Part shown: positions 1-6,878 of the stretch, one piece after another
Numbering within the stretch: position 1 is the first letter of the stretch
Layout of the letters: each line of letters opens with the position of its first letter
Source of the DNA: Bacteroidales bacterium
GTDB lineage: Bacteria; Bacteroidota; Bacteroidia; Bacteroidales; VadinHA17
Reading direction: 5' to 3'
Assembly: GCA_022615595.1 (NCBI GenBank)
Contig: JAKEGI010000055.1
Coordinates: 1 to 10,301 of the forward strand
Length of the DNA: 10,301 bases
Position numbers and translations under genes: made by a program
The notes under the pieces: generated by a model
Told to the model about the DNA's origin: nothing
Seen by the model: the letters and a program-made list of their open reading frames with translations, nothing else
Databases searched by the model: none

Positions 1-360
1 AGGCACACCATTCAACGGACTGGTATACACAATCACACAGGACAAACAGGGCAATATCTGGGTCGGAACGACCAACGGCCTGCTGATCTTCAGCCAGGCT
101 TTCACAGACCCCGCTGCCATAGAGTACACAGCCTGTTTCTTTGACCCTGAAGATGAATCGAGTCTTGCGAACAATGACGTTCACTTTATATACTGTACAC
201 CTGATAACGAGATATATGTTGCAACCTTCGGCGGAGGACTGAACAGGGTACTGAACAGCGGAACCCTTGATGAAAAGCCTCGCTTCAAATCATACACCGT
301 AAGGACCGGGGCCCCTGATGATGTCATACTGAGTATTGTGGATGATCTTAACGGCAACCT

Positions 361-370
361 GTGGGCCAGC
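361..370 (+). other. Junction 1: propeller to Y_Y_Y, 10-bp overlap
   Basis: The ten bases GTGGGCCAGC read as good propeller consensus in frame 2 (NLWAS) and as good Y_Y_Y-domain consensus in frame 1 (VGQRAAS). Both sides therefore fit through the same bases, which is what a join at a short shared repeat leaves behind. Several propeller blades are missing here and the frame changes. Confidence 0.6.
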
Positions 371-606
371 GTGCCGCCTCATACACAAACCTTGAACCCG
401 GCGAATATCTGTTCAGGGTAAGATCAACCAACTCAGACGGAATATGGGTAGATAATCAGCGCACTGTAAATATAATCGTCCACCCTTCATTCTGGCAGAC
501 CACCCTTTCAAAGATCCTGATGGTGGCGATAACACTGATACTTATTGCCATCACAATCTATATCATATTTACCTTTTACAAGCTCAGGCACAGGGTGGAG
601 GTAGAA

Positions 607-615
607 CAGCTGACC
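607..615 (+). other. Junction 2: loss of the His-box segment of the sensor kinase
   Basis: The juxtamembrane sequence (HRVEVEQLT) is followed directly by the late HisKA sequence (LTIVKSNT, then RMLRLVN) with no NISHELRTPL-type His box. About 50-60 residues are missing, in frame. CAGCTGACC is the likely shared repeat, because QLT fits the family on both sides. A stop codon lies 19 bp downstream. Confidence 0.55.
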
Positions 616-822
616 ATCGTAAAAAGCAACACGTAACGGATGTTGCGGCTTGTTAACCGGATACTTGACTTCCGCAAGGCACAGAGCAGGAAGATGCGTC
701 TGAGAATTGAGGAATTTCCGCCTGGAAGTTACATCTCGGAAATATGCTCCGACTTCAGGAAAATTGCCGAGGACAAGGGCATCCTCCTTGATGTGAGAGA
801 CGAGTCGAACGGAGAAACTGTA

Positions 823-832
823 TGGGCTGACA
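823..832 (+). other. Junction 3: histidine kinase to GH105, 10-bp overlap
   Basis: TGGGCTGACA encodes WAD, which fits both the kinase (a V-x-A-D-like position before the HATPase region) and GH105 (the WADxxTGxxPxxWGRAMGW motif). The two unrelated genes are joined in frame at this point. Confidence 0.6.
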
Positions 833-1368
833 GCATAACAGGACAGGCGCCTCATGCCTGGGGTAGAGCCATGGGATGGTTTTCAATGGCCATTGTTGAT
901 GTTCTTGACTTTATTCCCGCTGAACATCCCGGCCGGGCTGAACTCATAAACATATTCACGGGTATGGTTGACACATTGATTTCAATTCAGGATCCTGTGA
1001 CGGGAGGATGGTACCAGGTTCCTGACCGGTCAGGCGATGCCGGGAACTATATCGAGACATCATGCACTGCCATGTTCGCCTATTCAGTCTTCAAAGCCGT
1101 ACGAATGGGTTACCTTGATGAAAATTACCTGCACGTAGCACAAAAAGCCTACAAAGGCCTGATTGACAATTTTATCACTGTCGATGACAAGGGTGTGGTG
1201 ACACTCACCCGCACCTGCACTGTGGCAGGCCTGGGAGGAGACCCCTACCGAGACGGATCATATGAATACTACATCGGTGAAGAGACCCGCGACAACGATC
1301 CCAAGGGAGTTGGACCATTTATCCTTGCCAGCCTTGAATATGAGATGCTTCTGAAATCTGAAATTTAA
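823..1368 (+). pseudogene. GH105 unsaturated uronyl hydrolase, C-terminal fragment
   Basis: GH105 enzymes (YteR/YesR type) hydrolyse the unsaturated uronyl residue left on pectin or rhamnogalacturonan oligosaccharides by lyases. The fragment starts at WADSITGQAP and carries the conserved WGRAMGWF, then TGGWYQV, NYIETSCTAMFAY, KAYKGL, VAGLGG, YRDGSYEYY and KGVGPF blocks in the family's order, and ends at a normal C-terminus. This is about half of a ~370-residue enzyme. The N-terminal half, which in YteR holds the catalytic Asp143, is absent, so the product should be inactive. It lies in frame behind the kinase remnant and could be translated only as a chimera from about 640. It converges on the broken pectin methylesterase, 16 bp away, consistent with a pectin locus. 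Confidence 0.85.
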
Positions 1369-1384
1369 ACATTGTAAAAACATG

Positions 1385-2253
1385 TCACCTGACAGGGTTC
1401 CACCCGTCGTTTCTCTCAAAGACCCTGGCGGGTGTGATTGCCTTTGCTTCCCTGCGGCTCAGCTGGCGGCTCCAGCTCACGCGTGTGCCAGGACTGGCAC
1501 CCGGACCGGTGCTGCCCTGCTCGGCATACCTGGCTGTCGCTTCATTCGAAGGATTATCCCAGTTATGCCACCCTGCCGGAAGAATATGAGCTCCCATCTC
1601 GCACCCGATGAAGATGGTGGCAGCAAAGGGACGCCATGGCCTTCAACAGTGGAGGCAGCTGTGATATACGAGTTTTTTTTGCTGTGTATGTGACATCTTT
1701 CAAACCAGGCTGTAGCAGGCCCGAAGATAAAATCAGTGGTGCCCTCGATATAACAATCCTCATAATACTGTCTGCTCTCCTGGTTGGCAGTAAGAAGGGT
1801 GTCCTGGTTGCCGAGGAACCTGCATCTGCGGAACACGGCCCTGTCACCGTCGGCATGTACCGCCACTGCCTGCCCCAGAGGCTCGGCATTGTTCTCGAAT
1901 GTAATATCTTCCGCGATGAATCCCGCCCCCTGTATCCAGATGGTATATGTCCTGAAGGTGCCCATGCTGTTCATCCTGGCGTGATCATTCCATGTGATGA
2001 TGGTCGTGGCGGCGCTCTCGCCTTTCATCCTGAGAATGGTGACCCACGAGGGGATGACAACCTTCTCGCGGTAAATACCGCTTTTGATGAACATGTGTGT
2101 CGTGTCAGACATATAGGCCCTGATCGAATTGACAGCCTCCTGCACAGAGGTGAACTCACCGGTGCCGTCAGCAGCAACGACAATATGGCGTTCCTGCCCG
2201 TAAACAAACAGCGGCATGAGAATGAAAAAAAGAATCACTTCAAACCTCTTCAT
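1385..2253 (-). pseudogene. Pectin methylesterase (CE8), frameshifted by a short internal deletion
   Basis: Secreted carbohydrate esterase family 8 enzyme that removes methyl esters from homogalacturonan. Starting at the ATG at 2253 (a TTG two codons upstream is less likely), the product has a signal peptide ending near VYGQ, then VAADGTGEFTSVQEAV, the GQAVAV block (Gln129), GNQDTL (Gln150, catalytic Asp151) and GTTDFIFG (catalytic Asp174), followed by YITAASTVEG. The normal reading then stops at about 1642. The rest of the enzyme continues in another frame from about 1642 to the stop at 1385-1387, as RPWRPFAATIFIGCEMGAHI, GWHNW, STGPGA and RVSWSRQL. Some 20-30 residues normally between STPEG and GRPWRP are missing, and the deletion is not a multiple of three. 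The frameshifted protein would keep both Asp residues but lose the conserved Arg of RPWR and the C-terminal third. Convergent with the GH105 fragment, divergent from uxaE. Confidence 0.88.
1632..1642 (-). other. Junction 4: internal deletion in the pectin methylesterase
   Basis: On the coding strand the bases AGGCCATGGCG belong to STVEGHG in the upstream frame and to RPWR in the downstream frame. Both readings fit the family, so the lost ~70-90 bp was flanked by a ~10-bp shared repeat. In the downstream frame a TGA lies immediately upstream, so the gene does not read through. Confidence 0.65.
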
Positions 2254-2284
2254 AAGCAATGCTTTTCTGATTTGGAACAGTATG

Positions 2285-2313
2285 CTAATATATTATTTCT
2301 TGCTAATTTTCAA
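2285..2313 (-). promoter_or_regulatory. Candidate promoter of the pectin methylesterase
   Basis: On the minus strand TTG (2313-2311) is followed after 18 bases by TATATTAG (2292-2285), one mismatch from the Bacteroidota -7 element TAnnTTTG. It lies about 32 bp before the ATG at 2253. The stretch 2254-2342 is an 89-bp AT-rich divergent intergenic region; I see no clear operator in it and no convincing plus-strand promoter for uxaE. Confidence 0.3.
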
Positions 2314-2342
2314 CTACTCTTACATCCATAAAATCTGTAAAA

Positions 2343-3596
2343 ATGATAGGAATAGGTAAATATTCAATGGGCCTCGGAGACAGGTTCTCACACCAGGGCG
2401 AAGCCCAGATGGAAGCCATCCTCCGGGCTAAAAAGGATTACGGTGTTGAAATTACTCCCGTATGGAACAAATCGAACAGGGAACACAACATTGTCCATTC
2501 CGAACCGGCTGACACGAGGGCTGAGGCAGATGCCGCCGTCAGGGCCCTTAATTACAATGGTCCATATTTTGTCGATGCCGATCACATAAACCTCAGTACT
2601 GTCGGACGGTTTATTGACCACTCTGACTTCTTCACCCTTGATGTAGCCGATTATATAGGCAAAAAGGCGGCAGACACTGACATTGAGGGTTTTGTCGAGG
2701 CACACATGTCATTCTGCGGTCACCTGCAAATCGCGGGCATTAGTGACCGCTTCGCAGTCACTGAAACCTATCTCAGGGAGTTCGCTGAAAAATTCCTTTT
2801 TGCCATCAATGAGGCTGCCGCTATTTACAGGCACATTGTCTCTGTCAAAGGCGAAGGCACATTTGTCACAGAGGTTTCAATGGACGAAGTTGACCAGCCG
2901 CAGCAGCCGCTTGACATGCTTTTCATCCTCAAGGGGCTGGCTGACCTGAAGGTGCCGGTGCAGACAATAGCACCTAAATTCACCGGCAGATTCAATAAAG
3001 GGGTCGATTATGAGGGTGACCCGGTACAGTTTGGCAAGGAATTCGAAGAGGACATCCTTGTCATCGATTATGCAGTCAAAAAATTCGGACTGCCGAAGAA
3101 CCTCAAGCTGAGTGTCCACTCCGGGAGCGATAAGTTTTTTATCTACCCTGTAATGGGTTCAATTATCAGGAAGCACGACAAGGGGATACACATCAAGACA
3201 GCAGGGACCACATGGCTTGAGGAGGTCATTGGCCTCTCCATCTCCGGTGAGAGCGGGCTTACTATCGCAAAGAGCATCTACAGGAATGCTTTTAAAAGAA
3301 GGGAAGAGCTATGCGGCCCTTATGCAACAGTCATCGATATCAAACCGGAACTCCTCCCCTCTCCTGACACTGTTGATACATGGAGCGCTGCAGAATTCGC
3401 AGATACACTGCGTCATGTGAAGGAGAATCCACGCTACAATCCCGGCTTCAGGCAACTGATACATGTCGGTTACAAGGTCGCCTCAGAAATGGGGGAAGAA
3501 TATACTGCCGCACTGAAATCAAACAGGGATGTCATCGCCTCATGTGTGACGGAAAACATCTTTGACCGTCACATAAGGAGGCTTTTCGGAGTATAG
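2343..3596 (+). CDS. uxaE: Tagaturonate epimerase (UxaE family)
   Basis: Cytoplasmic enzyme thought to interconvert D-tagaturonate and D-fructuronate, letting galacturonate enter the fructuronate-mannonate-KDG route without the UxaB/UxaA pair. The 417-residue product has no signal peptide. It carries the blocks I recognise from the Bacteroidota members of this family: GDRFSHQGEAQ near residue 12, VWNKSNREH near 40, FVDADHINL near 78, DVADYIGKKA near 98, LSVHSGSDKF in the middle and FDRHIRRLFGV at the end. Length and ends look complete. The ATG at 2343 sits in an A-rich stretch without a Shine-Dalgarno sequence, as is usual in this phylum. It is divergent from the methylesterase and 211 bp from the GntR gene on the same strand. 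The assignment rests on remembered family motifs; the exact substrate is inferred and fits the pectin-type genes to its left. It is the only intact gene on the galacturonate side of the window. Confidence 0.85.
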   Translation: MIGIGKYSMGLGDRFSHQGEAQMEAILRAKKDYGVEITPVWNKSNREHNIVHSEPADTRAEADAAVRALNYNGPYFVDADHINLSTVGRFIDHSDFFTLDVADYIGKKAADTDIEGFVEAHMSFCGHLQIAGISDRFAVTETYLREFAEKFLFAINEAAAIYRHIVSVKGEGTFVTEVSMDEVDQPQQPLDMLFILKGLADLKVPVQTIAPKFTGRFNKGVDYEGDPVQFGKEFEEDILVIDYAVKKFGLPKNLKLSVHSGSDKFFIYPVMGSIIRKHDKGIHIKTAGTTWLEEVIGLSISGESGLTIAKSIYRNAFKRREELCGPYATVIDIKPELLPSPDTVDTWSAAEFADTLRHVKENPRYNPGFRQLIHVGYKVASEMGEEYTAALKSNRDVIASCVTENIFDRHIRRLFGV

Positions 3597-3652
3597 GTTT
3601 CGCTCCGGCATTCTTAAAGTGGCAGGGCGAACAGCACGATCTGAAGTTTTTT

Positions 3653-3681
3653 AATCAGGTGATCTCTCTCAACATCTGATT
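3653..3681 (+). other. Weak inverted repeat downstream of uxaE
   Basis: AATCAG (3653-3658) and CTGATT (3676-3681) form a 6-bp stem with a 17-base loop about 57 bp after the uxaE stop. There is no GC-rich stem and no U-run after it, so it is a poor candidate for an intrinsic terminator. No better one was seen in 3597-3741. Confidence 0.15.
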
Positions 3682-3741
3682 GTTAAATGAACCTTTCCGG
3701 ACTTTCCGCGGTCACTGCCCTGAAAAAATATCTCAACTATT

Positions 3742-3771
3742 TTGCAGTTATGATATTTTTCAATAAATTGG
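3742..3771 (+). promoter_or_regulatory. Candidate promoter of the alginate operon
   Basis: TTG at 3742-3744 (within TTTTG) is followed by a 19-base spacer and TAAATTGG at 3764-3771, one mismatch from the Bacteroidota -7 consensus TAnnTTTG. The spacing is right for the phylum's housekeeping sigma factor. The -7 element overlaps the palindrome at 3769-3778, and transcription would start shortly before the GntR ATG at 3808. Confidence 0.45.
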
Positions 3772-3778
3772 TCGACCA
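3769..3778. promoter_or_regulatory. Candidate GntR/FadR-type operator
   Basis: TGGTCGACCA is a perfect 10-bp palindrome flanked by AAnn and nnTT. It fits the TGGTnnACCA / TnGTnnnACnA pattern typical of operators of FadR-subfamily GntR regulators. It lies 29 bp before a gene for just such a regulator and overlaps the candidate -7 element, so binding would block the promoter. That the neighbouring protein binds it is inferred from position and family pattern. Confidence 0.5.
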
Positions 3779-3807
3779 GATTTTCCTTTAATTTTACTCC
3801 CATTAAT

Positions 3808-4542
3808 ATGGACCTACTTGAAAAGCCCGGACTGATAAAAGCAGACAATACTGTTGACAGTATAATAAGGCATATAAGGAATTCCATTGTTATTGGCAGG
3901 ATTAAACCGGGAGACAGACTCCCGTCGGAAAGACAACTTTGTGAGCAGTTCGGTGTAGGAAGGACGACAATCAGGGCCGCCATAAAGAAACTGGAGGTTT
4001 TCGGCATTCTCAAAACGAATCCTCAGAGCGGATCAGTTGTGCTTGGCATCGATTTGGCTGCAATGGAGGGATTGCTGACTAATGTTATAAGGCTGGAAAA
4101 CAATGAGTTCAGCCAACTTGTTGAAACCCGTGTCCTGATGGAGACATATGCATGCCGGCAGGCAGCCCTCAGACGCAAGACTTCAGACATTGATGAGTTG
4201 GAACAGGCACTCGACCGTTACAGAGGAGTTGTTGAGAATAACAAGACTGGTGTTCATGAAGATTTTTCCTTTCACCTGAAGATAGCAGAGGCCAGTCAAA
4301 ACCAGGTTATCAGATCACTTCTTCTTATAATTATACCCGATATAATTAAGATCTACAGGGAATTAAATGTTTGCGGTGCCGGACGCTTCAGAAAATCGCT
4401 TGACGAACATGTTGTGATCCTTGAATGCATCGTTAGGCAAAGGGCTGAGGATGCAGAAGCTGCAATGAGAATGCATCTAAAGGATGTAATGGAGTTCAGC
4501 CGCAACTATTCCCCCGAGCTAAATCAGAATAACCAGATTTAA
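3808..4542 (+). CDS. GntR-family (FadR/FCD) transcriptional regulator
   Basis: Cytoplasmic DNA-binding regulator, probably controlling the alginate lyase operon it heads. The 244-residue protein has an N-terminal winged helix (about residues 13-80) with the GntR signature GDRLPSERQLCEQFGVGRTT and the following IRAAIKKLEVFGIL. The all-helical FCD ligand-binding domain follows (about 95-230). The usual FCD metal-binding set is visible as Asp152, His156 (EDFSFHLKIA), His201 (DEHVVIL) and His223 (MRMHL), so it probably binds a metal-coordinated acidic ligand. By analogy with UxuR/ExuR/LldR-type relatives, and from the neighbouring lyases, the ligand may be a uronate such as KDG or DEH. Its stop is separated from the next start by one base, so it is co-transcribed with the lyases. 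A palindrome upstream suggests autoregulation. Confidence 0.92.
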   Translation: MDLLEKPGLIKADNTVDSIIRHIRNSIVIGRIKPGDRLPSERQLCEQFGVGRTTIRAAIKKLEVFGILKTNPQSGSVVLGIDLAAMEGLLTNVIRLENNEFSQLVETRVLMETYACRQAALRRKTSDIDELEQALDRYRGVVENNKTGVHEDFSFHLKIAEASQNQVIRSLLLIIIPDIIKIYRELNVCGAGRFRKSLDEHVVILECIVRQRAEDAEAAMRMHLKDVMEFSRNYSPELNQNNQI

Positions 4543-4543
4543 A

Positions 4544-6835
4544 ATGACGACCCTAAGCAAGAATATCTCCCGGACTCTCCTGTTTGTTACATGCCTGCTG
4601 GCAGGATCATCCTTGTCCGGGCAGCTGAAAGAAGCCCCGTATGACCATGTGGTATCAGATGAAGAGTTGGTTATGCTTCTCAATACTTCAGCCGATCCGG
4701 CACTTGAAGAAATACAAAAGAGCTTCCTTGCAGGAAGAAAGGATCAGTCTTTGGAACAGTTAGCCGGATACTTCAGGGAGAAACTGGCAGTGAGGTATTT
4801 CTTCAGCTGGAAGGATTTTGACCAAAAGTTTAAAGAATATAACAGGCTATATTCCGGAAGAAAAAGCACCCATCAGGAAGATGCCCGGGAACACATGGAA
4901 CTTTATCCTGCATACGTCAAATGGAAAATGCCGTTTACCAACCTTAAGGGAGAGAACGTTGCGGCATATCCCTACCGTCATCTTACCAGGCAGGAAAAAG
5001 CAATAGACATTGCGCTTCTGTACTGCTACACGAATGACTCCGTACTCCTTAATTATATACCTGAGCAGGCAAGGTCACTTAACGAAGCATTCAATAAGGG
5101 GCTTGTAGAAACCATTGAGGATGGAAATGGCGCATTTGAGGCCTTGCATGCCGGTAAGCGGATGTACCACTGGCTGTTTGTAAACCAGGTATTTCTGGCA
5201 TCAGACCGTTACACCTGGCGGCAGCAGATAGAGATGATAAGGACTTTTATTCATACTGCCGCCCAGTTGGAGAAGAATAACAGGGCATACAAAGTAGGTA
5301 ATCACCAGACACTTGGTGTCAGTGCACTGGCGCAACTTGCGATCCTGTTTCCCGAGATAAAGGGTAGCGATCGTTGGCTGAAAACCTCTTTTGCCAGACT
5401 TGAAGAACATCTTGAAAGGGAGATTTACCCTGACGGATTTCAGTTTGAGAGAACCGTTCATTATCATATCGCAGATATTGAAAACTACTTTTATCCATGG
5501 CAGCTGGCAAGGAGAAACAACCTCCAGCTGAGCCCTCTCTGGGACCAGAGGATGAAAGGTATGTTTGATGCTCTCATTAAAATTGCCACTCCTGACAAAA
5601 GTCTGCCTGTCCTGCAGGATGACACTGAAGAACCCTGGGCTGAATACAATGAACTGGAAGAGGTGATGGCCTTCGGCACCGCTTTATATAATGAACCTTC
5701 GTTCAACTATTTTTCTTCAGGTGAAATCTCATATTCTCTCTTCTGGTATTTTACTCCGGAACAGATTGCTGCCCTCTCTTCCTCAAAGAAGGAATATCCC
5801 CGGTTTGGCTCAACAGAGCTGGCAAACACCGGATACTATGTCATGCGCGAGGGCTGGGATGATGAAGATAAATATATGATCATTGCTGCCGGACTGACTC
5901 CTGAGAAGCCGGATCATCAGCATGGTGATATGCTCGGGATTCAGGCCTATGCATACGGCCATTACATCCTGCCGAACTACCAGGTAAGGTACTCCCTGCC
6001 TGATCTCGAGCCATTCAAGAACTCATGGGTGAAAAGTGTTTGCACCATGGACTCTGTTCCGCAAGGGATTAGCTGGAACCAGAACAGCAGCGGATTCGGC
6101 AAATGGAATGAACTGCCTGTTCCAGAGGTTATCACCTGGCATAAAAGCAGGACACTTGACTATTTTGCCGGCAGACATGACGGATACAGTGAGAAGGGTG
6201 CGGTGGCATACAGACAGATCTTTTTTATGAAGAATGATTTCTGGATTATCCGTGACCGGTTTGTAACAGATGGGATTCATAGTTACCAACAGATATGGCA
6301 GGGACACTACAGCACCGAACTTGAAAACCGGCATATAAGATCAGTCTTCTATGACGGAGCCGGGCTCGATATAGTTCAGCTTGCCAACTCTGCTGATACA
6401 ATCACCGGGTCGTTAATGAGGGGTAAAGGGCACACTTCCTTTACCAGAGAGTGTGGTGGCGGTGATATCTTCACAACCCTTCTTTATCCTTTTGAGAACT
6501 TCAATGATCGCATACCGGAGACTGATTATTCAAAGCTAAAAGGATGGAACATTGTTACAGATCACGATCCTGACCATCAGTTGAAGGGCGAAGTATCATC
6601 TGATGCTTCTCTTATTGTTTTCAGGGAGGGAAACTATCTCTTTCTTGATGCTTCAAAAGTGAAGATTAAGGGTAATGAGATCCTTATCAGCAATGGAATG
6701 TCTGACCTGTGGATAACTGCTGGCACCGATAAGCTGGATGTACTTAACGCAGGTATCGGACCCTTGAATTTCGCCTTTAAGGGTGTCCGTACAACTTTAA
6801 ATGCCGGTGAAATGACCACACTCACTATTAAATAA
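4544..6835 (+). CDS. Heparinase II/III-fold polysaccharide lyase, probably acting on alginate oligomers
   Basis: Secreted lyase of 763 residues. An N-terminal signal peptide (TLLFVTCLLAGSSLSGQ) probably ends near residue 27 and shows no lipobox. An alpha/alpha-toroid domain follows (about residues 40-390), with family marks YFREKLAVRYFFSW near 80 and NHQTLG at 253-258. Next comes YPDGFQFERTVHYH, whose Tyr307 is 53 residues after His254. The C-terminal beta-sandwich has HQHGD, with His458 and His460. The Asn-His / Tyr / His set matches the catalytic and binding residues of heparinase-fold lyases (PL12, PL15, PL17, PL21, PL39). It is clearly different from the PL17 enzyme later in the operon. 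I cannot assign it to one PL family; an exo-acting oligoalginate lyase (PL15- or PL39-like) is the best guess from context, and a heparan-type PL12 activity is less likely here. The start is 1 bp after the GntR stop. Confidence 0.85.
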   Translation: MTTLSKNISRTLLFVTCLLAGSSLSGQLKEAPYDHVVSDEELVMLLNTSADPALEEIQKSFLAGRKDQSLEQLAGYFREKLAVRYFFSWKDFDQKFKEYNRLYSGRKSTHQEDAREHMELYPAYVKWKMPFTNLKGENVAAYPYRHLTRQEKAIDIALLYCYTNDSVLLNYIPEQARSLNEAFNKGLVETIEDGNGAFEALHAGKRMYHWLFVNQVFLASDRYTWRQQIEMIRTFIHTAAQLEKNNRAYKVGNHQTLGVSALAQLAILFPEIKGSDRWLKTSFARLEEHLEREIYPDGFQFERTVHYHIADIENYFYPWQLARRNNLQLSPLWDQRMKGMFDALIKIATPDKSLPVLQDDTEEPWAEYNELEEVMAFGTALYNEPSFNYFSSGEISYSLFWYFTPEQIAALSSSKKEYPRFGSTELANTGYYVMREGWDDEDKYMIIAAGLTPEKPDHQHGDMLGIQAYAYGHYILPNYQVRYSLPDLEPFKNSWVKSVCTMDSVPQGISWNQNSSGFGKWNELPVPEVITWHKSRTLDYFAGRHDGYSEKGAVAYRQIFFMKNDFWIIRDRFVTDGIHSYQQIWQGHYSTELENRHIRSVFYDGAGLDIVQLANSADTITGSLMRGKGHTSFTRECGGGDIFTTLLYPFENFNDRIPETDYSKLKGWNIVTDHDPDHQLKGEVSSDASLIVFREGNYLFLDASKVKIKGNEILISNGMSDLWITAGTDKLDVLNAGIGPLNFAFKGVRTTLNAGEMTTLTIK

Positions 6836-6836
6836 C

Positions 6837-6848
6837 TTATCCGGATAA
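6837..6848. promoter_or_regulatory. 12-bp perfect palindrome between two lyase genes
   Basis: TTATCCGGATAA begins one base after the stop of the heparinase-fold gene, in the only real gap (43 bp) inside the operon. It could be a binding site or a 4-bp stem with a CCGG loop; nothing in the sequence shows a function. It does not resemble the TGGTCGACCA site upstream. Confidence 0.25.
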
Positions 6849-6878
6849 TGGCGCTGGACATCAGATAAAGAGTATAAA

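Larger units (their letters stand above)
2..831 (+). pseudogene. Hybrid two-component (HTCS-like) sensor, internally deleted and 5'-truncated by the window
   Basis: Remnant of a periplasmic-sensing hybrid histidine kinase of the Bacteroidota HTCS type, which normally detects glycan fragments and activates a neighbouring degradation locus. Bases 2-370 (frame 2) encode two-component propeller repeats, with motifs such as QGNIWVGTTNGLL and NGNLWAS. From 361 the reading continues only in frame 1 as a Y_Y_Y domain (YTNLEPGEYLFRV), then one membrane segment at about 514-579 and a basic juxtamembrane stretch. After about 607 it jumps to the end of the HisKA region (RMLRLVNRILDFRK), so the segment that should hold the phospho-acceptor His is absent. 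A TAA stop at 634-636 interrupts the frame. The remaining kinase sequence runs to about 822, before any HATPase, receiver or AraC domain, and then passes into GH105 sequence. Roughly ten propeller blades, the His box and the whole C-terminal half are missing compared with a usual ~1300-residue HTCS. Family assignment is firm; whether the damage is real or an assembly fault is open. Confidence 0.8.

Noticed and set aside
640..1368. Possible novel sensor-hydrolase fusion protein
   Set aside because: Both halves are truncated in the middle of their domains and meet at a short overlap, next to other identical-type breaks, so a true designed fusion is unlikely.
1673..1680. Run of eight T as a sequencing-error frameshift in the methylesterase
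   Set aside because: The frame is correct across the run (KKNSYITAAS continues); the frame change is ~35 bp further on at the AGGCCATGG overlap.
1382..1693. Plus-strand open frame of 103 codons after the GH105 fragment
   Set aside because: Shadow of the methylesterase C-terminus; composition rich in Pro/Cys/Arg and no family features.
1..2300. Insertion sequence or phage scar as cause of the broken genes
   Set aside because: No transposase fragment, terminal inverted repeat or target duplication was seen at any of the breaks.
1636..2331. Open frame of 231 codons on the plus strand
   Set aside because: It lies antisense to the pectin methylesterase, whose minus-strand reading shows clear CE8 motifs; the plus-strand translation shows no recognisable domain.
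3597..3741. Small gene or intrinsic terminator after uxaE
   Set aside because: No credible start plus coding sequence, and only a weak 6-bp stem without a following T-run.
4544..6835. Heparin/heparan sulfate lyase (PL12) call
   Set aside because: The fold and general motifs agree, but no sulfatase or glycosaminoglycan genes are nearby and the operon holds PL6 and PL17 alginate lyases.
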